Shown here: piece by piece, positions 44,842-56,407 of the stretch
Layout of the letters: the number at the start of each line of letters is the position of its first letter
Position numbering within the stretch: the stretch's first letter is position 1
Source: Epichloe hybrida
Lineage: Eukaryota; Ascomycota; Sordariomycetes; Hypocreales; Clavicipitaceae
Assembly (NCBI GenBank): GCA_019022495.1
Contig: JAFEKR010000009.1
Coordinates: 62,001 to 126,000, forward strand
Direction of reading: 5' to 3'
DNA length: 64,000 nt
Translations under genes and position numbers: made by a program
The notes under the pieces: model-generated
The model's input: only the letters and a program-made list of their open reading frames with translations
Databases searched by the model: none
What the model was told of the DNA's origin: nothing

Positions 44842-46131
44842 CGTATAATTTGGGAGAGACTCATGTATGTAAATGTAATCCGTACGGACGGACTATGCAC
44901 ATAGTTATTGTATTCGGGTCTTGGGCGCGCGACTTGCGTTTTTCATCCTTGGCGTGCCAGGCTCAACAATGCGGCTGATGAGCCGTCGACGTCGGTGCAG
45001 CTCAAAGACTCACGTGTCGATCTTGCAGCCACGCATGCAACAGCCGCCAAGTTGTCAGTTGCAATACCGGCCTGGCCGAGTTCGCTCTTTTGCTCGAGTC
45101 ATTCCGTCCAGCGCGAGTACAACTGCCGGCCCACATGGCTCTCCATTGTGTCCGGGCTGGCCAATCAGACGCATATACGCATGCGTGGGAACAGCCCGGA
45201 AAAGAAATGGATGGACCCTTGAAAGGTCAAGACTTGGTCTTGGTCTTGGTCTTGGTCTTCTTCACCTTCCATTGCTGGCTGACCTTGGCTCGCCTTGCCT
45301 TGCATTGCCTTCTTGCTTTGCCTCGCCTTCTTTCAATCTTTCAGACCAGCCGCGGCAGCAAGCATGAATGCGAATGGCATGCCATTTATGAGAATCAAAA
45401 TGGCATGCCCATGGGCCTCGCTCGCCAAAAGTCCGCTCCCAACCGGCAAGGGTGAACCCCCCCCCTCCCCTTTTTTTTTTTTTTTTTTTTTTTTTTCGTA
45501 TTTGTACATACAAATAACCCATTATGTGGGTTCCGCGGCTCCATAACGCCAGAACCGAACCACATCTCTTGGCCGAGACCGACCGACCGACTCGTCGTTT
45601 GGGGATCCCCCCCCCCCGGACCGACCGGACCGACCAGACCAGGCAATGGATGGAATTAAATAAAGGCTCCTCGTCCCCAGGATGGGGTGATGTACGGGCT
45701 TGGGTTCTAATCTCAAGCCATACATCTCCTCCCTGTGGTGTTGATCCGTGTGCCATCCGCATCGACAACACCAACGGACTTACTCATATGCTTTCAAACC
45801 GTTTCAACGGTGCTCCAGCCTTCACCTCCAGAAGCACGGACGTCCTGCCTCACTTTTTGTCTCCAAAGGGAAACAAACGGGTCACGCGTCGTAGTTTGAA
45901 ACCCCCTTCTTCCGTGAAGAACCGAGGGACTCGGGGTGGTTTTCATGTCGCGGCGTGCGATTGATTTCCTCCTCCTCACCTTCAAATCTCCATAAAGACC
46001 TTGTCTCGGTGGATGGCTCCTCACGTCGATCAACACCGCCGGGACCACTGACAATTTGCGGCACGGCAAAACAAAGAAATCGACCCTGTCCCTCTCCAGA
46101 TACGAAACTCGAAATCAAATTCCACTCCGCC
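44842..46131. other. Intergenic region with simple repeats
   Basis: No recognised gene. Contains a CTTGGT hexamer array (45233-45256), a C run followed by a long T run (45460-45496), a C run at 45608-45617, and TCCGTACGGA near 44879. It includes the promoter of the F-box/Cys-rich gene. Confidence 0.6.
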
Positions 46132-47163
46132 ATGGTCCAAGTGCTCGCCAACCGGGTGGCTCTGTGCTCCTCGGGCAGCAGCTCGTCGGGCCATGAGCAA
46201 AGCGACGGGTACCACTCGCAGGACGCGGGTGCCATGTCCCGAGAAGAAGACGCTCAGCGCATTAAGGATCTCAACATGAAGCGCAGCATGATGCGAGCAC
46301 CGCGAAGAGGATGGTCACTGTCCGACTACCACCAAGGCCAGAGTCACCACCACCATCACCCCTATTACACGTCCCAGGTTGACCACCGACAAGCATCCAT
46401 CCCCGAGAATGCCGTCCTCCAACAGCCGACCACGTCGCGGCCCGACTCGCCCGCCTCCTCCATCATGTCGAGCGCCTCCTCGTCGTCGTCGTCGTCATCC
46501 TCCACCCTGACCCTGACCGTGGAACCACTGGTTCACATGATCCCCCGCCGGCCCAAGATACCGACTCCCCGCCGCTCACACTCCGTCACGGACAAGGAGC
46601 CCGAGCCCGAGCCGAGCAGCCACCTCCACCAGCCCCGGCCACCGACGCACATGAACCTCCTCCGTCTCCCCCCGGAGCTGCACTACGCCCTCTTCGACTT
46701 CCTGGACCCCATCGACGGAGCCTGTCTCGGCCTCGCCCACTCCCGTCTGTACTCCATCCACCGCCGCAAGAACGGCAGCGTCCCCCTCTGCAGTCGGTAC
46801 TCGGGCCCCAACGACCTCGAGTGGGCTTGGCGTGGTGCCGGCTCCCTTGTCCGCGGGCAGACGTGCAGCAGCAGCAGCAGCCTCGTTCCTCCACCCTCGG
46901 CCCCCCCGGGAAAGGGAAACGAGGACCTCGGCAAGTTGCGCGTCAAGGGCCAGGTGTACTGTCGAAAGTGCGGCATCTATCGCTGCGAACTCCATCGCCA
47001 CCTGAGGCATTGGATGGGCACCAAGCGCGAGTACTGCGAGATCCGCAAGGTGTACGGACCCAGGGCTGATGACGCGGCCAAGCCATACTGTTTCATGAGC
47101 TCGCCCAAGAACCCGCACCGCTGTGGTCGGCATGGCGGCAGCGGCAGCGGCAAGAGGGACTAA
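46132..47163 (+). CDS. F-box-like protein with C-terminal Cys/His-rich segment
   Basis: 343 aa, single exon. The start at 46132 is the first in-frame ATG; the frame is open upstream to a GTG only. The N-terminal half is disordered: Ser-rich, 'HHHHH' at 72-76, a poly-Ser run at about 116-124 and Glu-Pro repeats at 156-161. Residues about 177-207 are F-box-like: 'LLRLPPELHYALFDFLDPID' then 'ACLGLAHSRLYSIH'. A Cys/His cluster follows at 277-291 ('YCRKCGIYRCELHRHLRHW'), with further Cys at 302, 320 and 331, which could bind zinc. Fungi have many 'F-box with C-terminal RxWxG' proteins of this build, whose substrates are unknown. It converges on the GT31 gene, with 224 bp between stops. Confidence 0.72.
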   Translation: MVQVLANRVALCSSGSSSSGHEQSDGYHSQDAGAMSREEDAQRIKDLNMKRSMMRAPRRGWSLSDYHQGQSHHHHHPYYTSQVDHRQASIPENAVLQQPTTSRPDSPASSIMSSASSSSSSSSSTLTLTVEPLVHMIPRRPKIPTPRRSHSVTDKEPEPEPSSHLHQPRPPTHMNLLRLPPELHYALFDFLDPIDGACLGLAHSRLYSIHRRKNGSVPLCSRYSGPNDLEWAWRGAGSLVRGQTCSSSSSLVPPPSAPPGKGNEDLGKLRVKGQVYCRKCGIYRCELHRHLRHWMGTKREYCEIRKVYGPRADDAAKPYCFMSSPKNPHRCGRHGGSGSGKRD

Positions 47164-47387
47164 CGTGCGTGGCGGGCGGGTTTTCTCTGGCAATTGACGA
47201 GCGTGGAGGTCATATAGATGGCATGTACATTGTTTGGAAAAGATGGGGGGGGAAGACTTTGGTATATATCCTGTTCTTGCTGTCCATCAAATTAACAGTT
47301 TCACACACACACACACGCACACACAAGTCTATTCAAGACCAGTTGCCCTGTCTATCCTCCACTAATAATGCAGTACAGAAGAAACCG

Positions 47388-49149
47388 TTATTTCGGCAAC
47401 ACCGGCTCCTTCCAATCAACAGCACAATCTCCCATGGCATCGATCCAGTCCGTGATCCCCTTCACAAACCACCCACTCGTGACAACCTCTCCATCTCCGT
47501 CCTCACCCTCCTCTTCATTGTCCACCTTTGGCGGCGACGGTGTTCCGAGCGTGAAATGCGGCGACGTCCAGCACACGCCATCCTCGTACTTCCACTGGAA
47601 ACACCGGCGGTTGAGACGAAACAGCACGTCGTGCTTGGCTTTCGCGTCGTACTCATCACGGACGAGCCGCGCGCGTTCCGTCTGCGTGCCGAGGGCCATG
47701 AACTCGGCGTCCGAGATGTCCAGGCCCTCGGCCTCGCATACTCTTGCGCAGGCGGCTGCGGAGCGGTGCGCGTGTTTCTCGACAATCGTCTTCTTGGACT
47801 CTTCTTTCTGCTTGGCCTTCATGCTGGGCGAGGCGCGGCCCTGCCCCTCCCGTCCGATGTAGCAGGTGCTGTCGGCGAGGTTGTCCCACTTCCGGCGGAA
47901 GTAGACCATGTGCGGCTTGAAAAAGCGGTGGTATAGGTGCCTGTGCTGGATAACATGCTGTGTCTATATGTCCCGTGTCAATTGAGGTGAGGGTTGAACT
48001 CTTTTTTTTTTTTTTTGCAAGAGCTGAGGGAACAGGGGGGGAAAACATACGGATTCGTTCCTCGTCTTCTCGTATTCCCACGTGTCACTCATGTCCTCTG
48101 GCGTCATGGTCGCCATGGTAAACACGGGCTGACACCAGTGTGTCTGGCCAAAGGGAACGGTGCTGGGCTTCTCCCCGTTGAACATGGGATGCGCCTGCCT
48201 GACCCCTTGGCCGACATGCTCCAGAGCCTTTGCGAGGGCCATACCCCCATACGACATCTCGCGCGCCAACTTGTCGTATGCGCCCGTCACATCGGGGTAC
48301 TTGTTCAGCAGCGTCTCTACCAAGGCGCCCGAAAGAACGAAGCCGCTGCTGCCGTGGGCAAAGGGGTAGCCCTCGAGCATGACGACACTGCCGACGTAGG
48401 AATAATTCTGGCTACTGCGATTCGCCTTCTTCCGCAGCCAGTGAATCAAGCTGGGCCAGACGACGTAGGTGTCGTCCTCGAGAAAAACGTACCACTCGCG
48501 ACGAGGTCGGAGTTCCCATGCCCGCGCGACCATGTTGATAGTCATGTACTTTTCCAGCCTGGCAGCCATGCGGGCATCGTCCTTGCATTGCTCCCTCGGA
48601 CCGGCGCAGTCCCTTTGCTCGTCGTAGAAGGAGAATTCCTTATTCACCAACTTGACGACATCGTTTACGCGGTCGAGCACATCATGGACACGGTGACCAG
48701 CGACTTGTTGCTCCTATTGAAATTCGGTCAGAGAGAGAGAAGAGAAAGACTCTAAGAAAATAAAAAAAATAAAAAAAAAGACAGTCAGAAATGCCTACCA
48801 TGTCCGAGAACAGCAACACATCAGGCACGCATTGCAAATGCGTCAAGAGATGCAAAGGCAGCCTCGCATGCGCATTGGGCGCCCGAGTCTTCAACGACAA
48901 GACAATGTTGTCGGTGCTGGGGAACCCTCGACAGGGCGAGTCGATGCTTGATTGCGCATGCGCATGGACCGCCGGTCTGCGCCCGAAGTAGGAGGAATAG
49001 TCTGTGCCGCCAAGGTCATATAATTGCACCATGGGACACACGATGAAGATGATGCAGCACAGAATCAACATTGTCATTCGGCTGCGCAGTCTGGCCATGT
49101 TGGAGACCCACAGTGCAAGCTGCGTCGTCATCGAGCAAACGGCCGCCAT
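47388..49149 (-). CDS. Family 31 glycosyltransferase (Fringe/beta-1,3-transferase-like), type II membrane protein
   Basis: 527 aa from three exons: 49149-48799, 48713-48051 and 47957-47388, all phase 0. Introns are 85 and 93 bp, the second with a canonical GTATGT donor. The start at 49149 has a good context (AAGATGG); other in-frame ATGs lie 18 and 54 nt downstream. A signal anchor spans about residues 26-43 ('[17 protein letters not shown]'), placing the enzyme in the Golgi. The catalytic domain begins '[12 protein letters not shown]' and has the DxD-type '[17 protein letters not shown]' (Asp197-Asp198), '[20 protein letters not shown]' and '[18 protein letters not shown]', as in ascomycete GT31 proteins. 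The C-terminal ~170 residues are Lys/Glu-rich with a few Cys and no known domain. Donor and acceptor sugars cannot be told from sequence. Confidence 0.87.
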
Positions 49150-49966
49150 CTTTTCTTCTTTTCTGTCTACTATCTCATCTATCCAGCGGTTTGCCAATAA
49201 CGGCAGGATCAAATAGGGGAGGCAAATTCCAGTGTCGATTTACTCGGTATCGTGGACGAATGAGAAAAAATGGCGAGGCAGCACCATTAAAGAATAAAGA
49301 ATTAGAACACGTGACTGTAACTGGTGGTTGTTGTGGAATTCCGCACGTGGATGTTTCGAGCCTGGTGTGTCTTGTCGTGCACAGAAAATGGAGACCTAGA
49401 AACCGGTCGGTCGATTTGGCGTCTTGTCCGGGGGCGTTCGTTGGAATGGAAGAGAATGGATGCGATACAGACGAGGACCGCCTCACCAGACCTCACCAGA
49501 AAGTGTGAAGGAGCAACGGATTCGATGAATGGGAGAAAAGGGAACTGCAGTCAAGTACCGAGTTTTGTGTGCGTAATGTAATGAGCGAAGGCATCCATCC
49601 CCCTTCGCAGATTGCGCCGACGATCAAGTCCAAGAAGGGGTCTGTCTGTCTTGCTCACAGCCTCGGGCTTACGAGCCATGGTATCCATCATTATGGACTC
49701 TGATCAGCGAACTCGAACTCGGACTCGGCAAACACGAGCACGGGATGACTGTTTCAAGACCGGAAACCCCCCCCCCCCCTGCTCCAAAAAAGCAAAAAAG
49801 GGGTAGACAGATTCATTCAGATGGTTCTGGTCTAGCGTCGGCGCCACTATTGGCTGCCGCCAGTGCCGTCGTTGGCACATCTCCGACGTGGTGTAATAAG
49901 ACAACTCCGTCCGCGCTATGAGAATGGTAAAATAGTAAACCAAAAAGCAAAGGGAAAAAAAGGACA
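49150..49966. other. Intergenic region upstream of GT31 and downstream of ceramidase
   Basis: Carries the GT31 promoter; CACGTG-like GAACACGTGACT lies near 49306-49317. A C run is at 49769-49779. No gene recognised. Confidence 0.6.
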
Positions 49967-52504
49967 TCACACCACACTAAACGTAGAGCTCGTCCCTTCA
50001 ATCGTCGTCAACTGCCCTTGTATCGATTTCGAATCCCCATAATATCGTAGCCTGTATTCTCCTTGCGGAGCCCAATCCTCAACCTCCCACTTGATATCAA
50101 CCTCACTCGTCCCAAGAAGTTTGCTGCTTCGTCGCCAGTGGAACGTCAATCCCCAGTCCGAGTCGTCTCTGACCTGCTGCCACTTCGTCTCGCCCGGCGG
50201 CCGATACTCTACCGCTGCATACGTCTGTTCCAGGCGCAGATTGTTTCGGGGATTAGCCCCGACAAAAGTGGCCGATGCTGTTTCTCCGCGTCCGAATTGA
50301 CTCTTCTGTACATCAGATACAGTGTCCCCGAATGCTTTCCACAGCGGTGTGCGATCGTACAGAACGCCAATGATGAAACTGATGGACCTGCCGCTGTTGT
50401 CGGGAGGGTACGTGTTCTTCTCCTGGTGCATTCGTGCAGGTGCGCCACCCGCTTTGAGGGCCGTCATTGATGCCACCGTGCGGTTGATGTACGCCGCCAG
50501 AGTGTGCGGTCCATACAAAGTAGATGCTCCTTCATATCGTTGAATTCTGCTTCTTGTCAGAATGTGCACGCACCTGAATGGACACATGGATACATCGATT
50601 CATTCAAACAAAGGAATACGGGGGGGGGCAATGCCTAGTTTCATGACATACCCATATTCTTCCTGCGTCGAGATGTAATGTGTGTAGCTGTTACTTGGTG
50701 CACCAAGAACAACCACTGGCTCCTCGCCATCGAGCTCGCTCAAAAAGGTGCCCAGACTCTCTTTCGCAACGGCTTCCTTCCAGCGTCGTCCCGCCATGGT
50801 AGTTGCTTCGCCAGGACTGACAATAATGAACAACTGTCCCACTCTAAAGGTTTGGATATCGACTACGTTCGGTGTCCATGCGTACGGCCGGCTTACCTCG
50901 CCTACGTCTAGCACAATAGACTTTGGCTGCTGGCATTCAACCTGGGCCTTGGTCGGTGGTTTCAGAAGCCATGTGGTCAGTCTCCAAATGAAATGGGCAT
51001 TGGATGCATTCGTGTAGTGCTGGACAATGCCTAAAGCACCGGGCTCGTCCCACGTTCCCGCGCCAAAACCGTAGCCAAGGGCGGCCGGACAGGTCTGGAC
51101 CTCGGTTCCGTTTGGCAGAGAAAACTTGTAAAAGGCCATGTCCTGGAAGTGATGCGTCGCCTTGACACCCGTGCCACGAATGTTTGACGTTTGACCGTTG
51201 AGAGTGTCGTAAATCTTCATGGCGCCTCGGTACTGCCGTTCAGCATTGTCCAAGCAAGAGGCGGCTCCGTAGTCGTTCCTTCCAAACTTGGGCCCCCTGG
51301 CACGACATCGATTGCTCTTGCCGTCTTTACAAGCGCTGGTTTTGAAATCGCATGGCAGCCCCGTTCCATCCTCGCACCAGGCGCCCAGAACATTCGGCGT
51401 CGCATCGCCCATGTTGGCTTGCGAGAAACCGGCCACAAAGTTGTCCGCGCTGAGCTCGCTGCCTTTGACTTGCTTTTCGAAAAGGTCGGCCGCCAGGCCC
51501 TTGTTGTCTCCGGTGATCAAAGTGTTGTTGGCTTGCATCGACGTCCCGTGCGTCGGAAACCACGTCAGCACGCCAATGTTCTTGCCATCCGACGCTCGCT
51601 GGAACTTGAGTAATGTCATGTCCTTTTCGACAGACCCATCGTCTTCGGAGCTGATGTTGTACCTAGCTCGCTCGGGCTCCGGGTTGGCCAGGTAGGCGAA
51701 CAAGCTGCGATTGATATTTGCGTTCATGACTTTGGTTTTCCCAACACTCAAAAGGCCTGGTTCCAAGCTTTCGTGGGCTCGCCGAATGGACAATACGCAC
51801 CCCTCCACGATGGCCTGGTAGCTCTGTTTATCGAACCCTTTGCTTGGGATCTGAGGCAACAGATAGTTCAGCCATGCCCCTGGTCCGGAGTGGGAGTGGG
51901 TGGCGGTCACGGCAACGTTGTCCTGGCCGTACATGGAGTACCTCGGACCCAGAGCTCGCAGTCCCCTCAGGATGCCGTATCGCACCGCCGTGTCGCCAGA
52001 TTGAATGTCAAGCACGAGATATACGAAGCGATCCACGGGGTTGTGGAGATCCCCTACGATGAAGGCTCGTGAGTACAGCCTTTGACGCAGGCCTCGTCCA
52101 ATCTGGGCAAAGGCGGCATAGCCCATCATGTTGATTTCTACGACTGGCCCAGTAATGTCGGCCTTGCCAACCCCCAACAGATAGTGGTTTTCAGGCCAAT
52201 CGCCCTCGGGCATCTTCTCTGCTGCCCATTTGTTTCCCGGGTTGGCGACCCTATCCGGGCCCCCATGGAGGAAATCGTAGTCAGATGACGTTGATAGCAC
52301 TGGCGTGGAAGCGATGCCCGATGTTCGATATAATGCAACACAAAATGCGCCAATGACGACGAGCCAAACCAACAGGTGTCGACCGCAAAAGCTCCTTGAG
52401 CGTCGCGCAGCAATTGTCCCATCTGGCGGCGCCGTCGACTTGGACGTCGCTCTCGGGCCCCGACCGGCAGCTGCCTGGCCTGGGGTGGATTTGCTGGATG
52501 CCAT
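49967..52504 (-). CDS. Neutral/alkaline ceramidase
   Basis: 810 aa from exons 52504-50652 and 50546-49967; the intron of 105 bp has donor GTATGT and splices to give 'QEEYGIQRYEGASTLYG', a conserved ceramidase stretch. 52504 is the first ATG in frame. Residues about 44-60 ('LLVWLVVIGAFCVALYR') form a signal anchor. The amidase domain starts 'YLLGVGKADITGPVVEINMM' and has 'VTATHSHSGPGAWLNY' (200-213) and 'TWFPTHGTSM' (314-323), which carry metal-binding His, and 'SQANMGDATPNVLGAWC' (361-377). The C-terminal immunoglobulin-like domain is in exon 2. The enzyme hydrolyses ceramide to sphingosine and fatty acid. In characterised enzymes the hexapeptide is GDVSPN with a catalytic Ser; here it reads GDATPN, with Thr369 at that position. 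Confidence 0.92.
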
Positions 52505-53672
52505 CGCCAGTGACGGAGGGGAGTCGCATGTAGCAAAACCTGACAACAAAGACACAGCTATTATGGGCAGTAAAAGAGGGTGGAAACGCTGGTTTCGTCC
52601 CGACGCGAGTGGAAAGTCGTCGTCTACAGAAGCTGCATGGTCATTCGGGTTTGTGTGAAAGATGAAAGAAGACAAAGGATCCGTCGTTGCTCGTTCGAAA
52701 CGCTGTTTCGCGTAGAAGCTGCATGTACGTGGTCATCGAGGCTTATCAGCTGGCTGCAACTGGCTCCTTCCGCACCCGGCTGGGCCGAGCCGGCGTTGGT
52801 CGCCAATTTGGCCGGGGGGGGGGGGAGAGGAGGGGGGGCTGGGAGTTCCGCACATGCACCGCGAGGAATGTCCTCGTCACTGTTTTTTCAATGGGTTTTT
52901 TTTTTTTTTTACTTTCCGCGACACAGCAACCTGACTGAAGCTCTCTTGCGCTTGATAAATGCACATTTTTTAGCACCGCAATATAAAGGCAGGTGTCCCA
53001 ACCAGCTATAGCTTTAGCTAGGTACCCACGGGCCACCACTGACCAGACGTACGGATTAGTCCCTCGTCCAATGAATCGGGGTAATCAGCGCGGATGCATT
53101 CCAGCTTGTACGTGCGGGGGAGAGCAACGAAAACCTGAACCAGAGACGTTGAGCATGACTTGTTGGTATCATGACGCTGGAGACTGTACAACGTTTGGAC
53201 CTGAGAGGCTCGCCTTTTCACGTCGTCGCTTCAGCTTTTCCCAAGACGGCCTCGTCGAAGAGAAACCATCCATCTTGGGCAAGGCTGGTGTTGTCTCGTG
53301 GATGAAAAGGCAGCGGTCATCGCATGATCTGGCGCCGAGGCTACGCTAATTGCTAATCATGGGGACTTGGGAAGCGCGAATGCCTCGGCTGGCGCATCGA
53401 CTGCGAGTGATGTAGACAACAACGACTGGTGGCCGTGGCCAGTTTAGAATGGATAGAGCTTTGCATCACGTGATATGAGAACGCCAAATCGCATGTGAAA
53501 TGATGGACGATGAAAAAGAGGACTAGTTTATTTTTTGTGTTTGGCTGGTGGGACACACAGCCTCAATAGATGTATTATGATTCAAAACAAACGTAATATT
53601 TTAGTCAAAGCATGATTGATGAGGGGGGGGCAACGAGAAGTGGTCAACAATATCCAAGCCTAATGAATGGAT
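52505..53672. other. Intergenic region upstream of ceramidase
   Basis: Promoter of the ceramidase gene and 3' flank of the Kex2-repeat gene. Long G run (52816-52825), T run near 52898-52910, TACGGA motif at 53050-53055. Open stretch 52993-53349 (+) has no resemblance to known proteins. Confidence 0.55.
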
Positions 53673-54461
53673 TTAAATGGCACCCGTGATGCCCGAAACA
53701 GTGCTGCCGAGGGGAAGGGAGCCTCCGGTGACGCCATCTAAAGGACCTGTGAGACCATTGGTGACTCCATCGAGGCCACTCGTGCCGCCTGAGCCTCCTG
53801 ATAACAAGCTGCTGAGAGCAGCAATGTCGAGCGCGCTGAGGGGCGAGTCTGTCTGAGCAGCCTCGTCACGCTTGCCGCCGAGAATGCTTTTAAGGGGACC
53901 GAGGATCGAGTCGAGGGGCGAGGCTTGCTGAGCAGCCTCGTCACGCTTGCCGCCGATGAGCTTGGTGAGTCCGCCGAGGCCACCAGAGCCGCCAGAGCCT
54001 GACAGCAAGCCGGTGACCGAGCTGAGGGGTGAGCCGCCAGAGCCTGACAGCAAGCCGGTGACCGGGGCGAGGGGCGAGCCGCCGCCTGCAGCCTCTTGAC
54101 GCTTGACGGCCTTGGTCAGGCCACCGACGGGACCGGTAACGGAGGCGAGGCTTCCTCCAGTGGCGCCATCGAGAGGACCAGTCAGGCCTGAGGTGGCTCC
54201 GCCGACAGGGCCAGTCACGGCGGAGGGTGCACCGGCAGGACCGCCTTGTGGCCCAGACGAGGAGGCTAACAGCTTGGCGAGGTCGCTTGTGGGCAAGCTC
54301 TTCAGAATTGAAGCAAGAATCGCAGGGTCGATGGACTGAGGTGCTTCAGGGTTGGTGGCGACCTTCGGGGGTGCAGATGCTTGGTCCTTGGCGACGGGAG
54401 CAGCCAGAACGTTGCCAGACAGGCAAGTCATGAGAAGAACGGCGGCAGCGTGACCCTTCAT
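53673..54461 (-). CDS. Secreted Gly/Ser-rich repeat protein with three Kex2 sites (KEP-like precursor)
   Basis: 262 aa, single exon, start ATG at 54459-54461. Signal peptide about residues 1-20 ('AVLLMTCLSGNVLA'). After a pro-like segment come Gly-rich repeats: 'VTGPVGG' and 'TGPLDG(A/V)TGGSL' near 82-115 and again near 236-250, and 'SPLxxVTGLLSGSGG' twice (129-157). Dibasic KR sites occur at 120-121, 172-173 and 197-198, each followed by acidic/Ala residues: 'KRQEAAGG', 'KRDEAAQQ' and 'KRDEAAQT'. Repeated KR-(D/Q)EAA spacing suggests Kex2 cutting and dipeptidyl trimming, as in fungal Kex2-processed repeat proteins and some ribosomal peptide precursors. The released pieces would be about 52, 25 and 64 residues. 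A structural wall protein is the alternative. No UstYa-type or other tailoring gene is near. Confidence 0.72.
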   Translation of the reverse strand: MKGHAAAVLLMTCLSGNVLAAPVAKDQASAPPKVATNPEAPQSIDPAILASILKSLPTSDLAKLLASSSGPQGGPAGAPSAVTGPVGGATSGLTGPLDGATGGSLASVTGPVGGLTKAVKRQEAAGGGSPLAPVTGLLSGSGGSPLSSVTGLLSGSGGSGGLGGLTKLIGGKRDEAAQQASPLDSILGPLKSILGGKRDEAAQTDSPLSALDIAALSSLLSGGSGGTSGLDGVTNGLTGPLDGVTGGSLPLGSTVSGITGAI

Positions 54462-54585
54462 GTTGTCTGGTTAAGCTGGGATAGCTGTGGTAGTTGAAGT
54501 GTGTGCGGTTAAGTTGGATAGTAGTGAATGACTGGGTAGGTACTGATGAGAGTGAAGAGAATAGAGAAGGGGAGGGAGATGACTC

Positions 54586-54593
54586 AATATATA
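54586..54593 (-). promoter_or_regulatory. TATA-like element of the Kex2-repeat gene
   Basis: ATATATAC (reads TATATATT on the minus strand) lies about 125-130 bp before the ATG. Between them is a pyrimidine-rich leader (CT-rich on the coding strand), a pattern seen in strongly expressed fungal genes. Confidence 0.5.
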
Positions 54594-54693
54594 CTAATCG
54601 GATCGGACTGCAATGGAAAAGCTCCCACGACTCACTCGTACACGAGTATGCCGCCGAGTCGATTGGGATTTCAGTGAGTTGGTTATTGATTGG

Positions 54694-56407
54694 CATTGTG
54701 ACGCAAATCCATTGTGAGCATTTCTAAGGTGACGCCTAGGACCCTCTGCACGGAACGCAAGAAGAGATTTGTTTAACCCTCCTATTTGCCGTAGTGAAAC
54801 TGGGACAAATCTCAGCATCAAAGTCATTTTGCTAGACACGTCCAGTCCCGTGACAGGTAGGTGCATGGCAATGTACGACAATATTCGGCGTCGTCTCAGC
54901 TTGTCTTCCAGAGAGCATACCGCAGTCGTGCAAATGCAGATGGGCGACTTGTCTCGCTGCTTGGTCTATGCAATCTTTAGCATTCCAAATGCAATCCGTC
55001 TCCAATACTGAGACAGGCCGGCGCCGGTCACTTGACCTGCACAAGACTGCCTTCCGTGGAAAAGAATGCAGGTCTGAGGTAAACAGCTGGGTCAAAACAC
55101 CGTGTCTGTCGTTGAATGCAAGAGGGGGGGGGCGAATGGACCATCGATAGCTTGAACATTTCCTGAGCAGATAGGTATCGAGGTTTCTTAGGCCCAGGAG
55201 GTGCGCGGGAGAAACATGACGGCGGAACACGCATCTTTGCCAACATTGGTCAAGAAGCAGTCCATCGCCGCAGTTGAGAGGCCTCGGACTGATCACATGT
55301 GCGCCTGCCGTGCATGTCGCCGGTAATTCTGTCTTGATGCTCACGATATGGCATGGACAAAGGGCGTATTGTTCCCAAGTTGTGATGCTAGAAAGGCGCG
55401 GACATCAAGCGTCTTCTCCCTTGCAAGTTGATCACAACAGACAGACCACTGCCATCTCGATATCGGCGCGGACGGCATGCTTGATGAGACATGTTGTTGC
55501 ATCAATTCCATTGGTCGTACGCTTGAGACATACAATGCCTTTATTTCGGAGAGCGTTACGAAGCTGGGCGATGCCGCTGTGCTTGTCGCCCGCGAGTCAT
55601 GGTGCTGCTGTGAGAGAGGAGAGAGGAGAGAGGAGAGAGGAGAGAAACAACGGCGGCCGGGACAGCTGCTATCCAACGTTGCGAGAAACATGGCTTTGTT
55701 GGTGGAACTGCTTTTGTTGTTGGTGTGCTGCGTGCGAGCTTGTTTCCCTCGACTCGGCACCTCGGGCATTCTCTAATCCGATTCCGATTCCCGATCCAGT
55801 CTGATGGCGGGACCCACAATTTTATTTTTATCACTGTTGTACGGAGTATTACGGATCCGTACTGTTGCCGTTTCTCGTCCAAGCCACGCGAAGCCAAACT
55901 GACGCCATCGATGATTGCGCACATGGGAGACCCGGTCCTCGATTACGGTCCCAGATCTACTCAACGTGCATCACGTAGTTTTTTTTCTCACTGCGACTTG
56001 CCCGCTGTCTTCCTATTGGCTTGTGAGAAAATCCTTGCTAGCAATGGATGATGCGTCATGCTGGGATTAAAAGACGGACACTGAATTTTCCGATAGGGCG
56101 AAGAAGAAGGAAAGAGTTCAAGTCTGTTCATCTCACGCAAATCGGCCCAAAGCAACCATTCGAGCCCTTTTCTTTTATTTTTATTTTCCCAATAACGTGG
56201 TGGATGCACTATTCTGCATCTGTATTTCAGATACGTCAACGACTTTCGCGTCAAGATTATTCACATCTTTGTTGACCTGGACACCTTGTCGCGGACACAA
56301 CGCATCATTCTCATATCTCATCCAGGGTAGCACTTCATCTATCACGATCGTCACCAGCCCTAGCGACAAGTGAGTGAAATTAACACGGCATTACACGGTC
56401 AGTAGCC
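54694..56407. other. Intergenic region between divergent genes
   Basis: About 1.7 kb beyond the Kex2-repeat gene's promoter. It contains a GAGAGAG heptamer array (55612-55645), and TACGGAGTATTACGGATCCGTA near 55841-55862 read as overlapping palindromes. Open stretches are overlapping and unrecognised. Confidence 0.55.
55612..55645. repeat. GAGAGAG heptamer array
   Basis: About five head-to-tail copies of a purine heptamer in intergenic sequence. Confidence 0.85.

Noticed and set aside
45955..46131. Upstream extension of the F-box/Cys-rich gene
   Set aside because: Begins at GTG without an ATG; 46132 is the first ATG.
55274..55804. 176-codon plus-strand frame
   Set aside because: Spans the GAGAGAG array, overlaps competing frames on both strands and has no recognisable domain.
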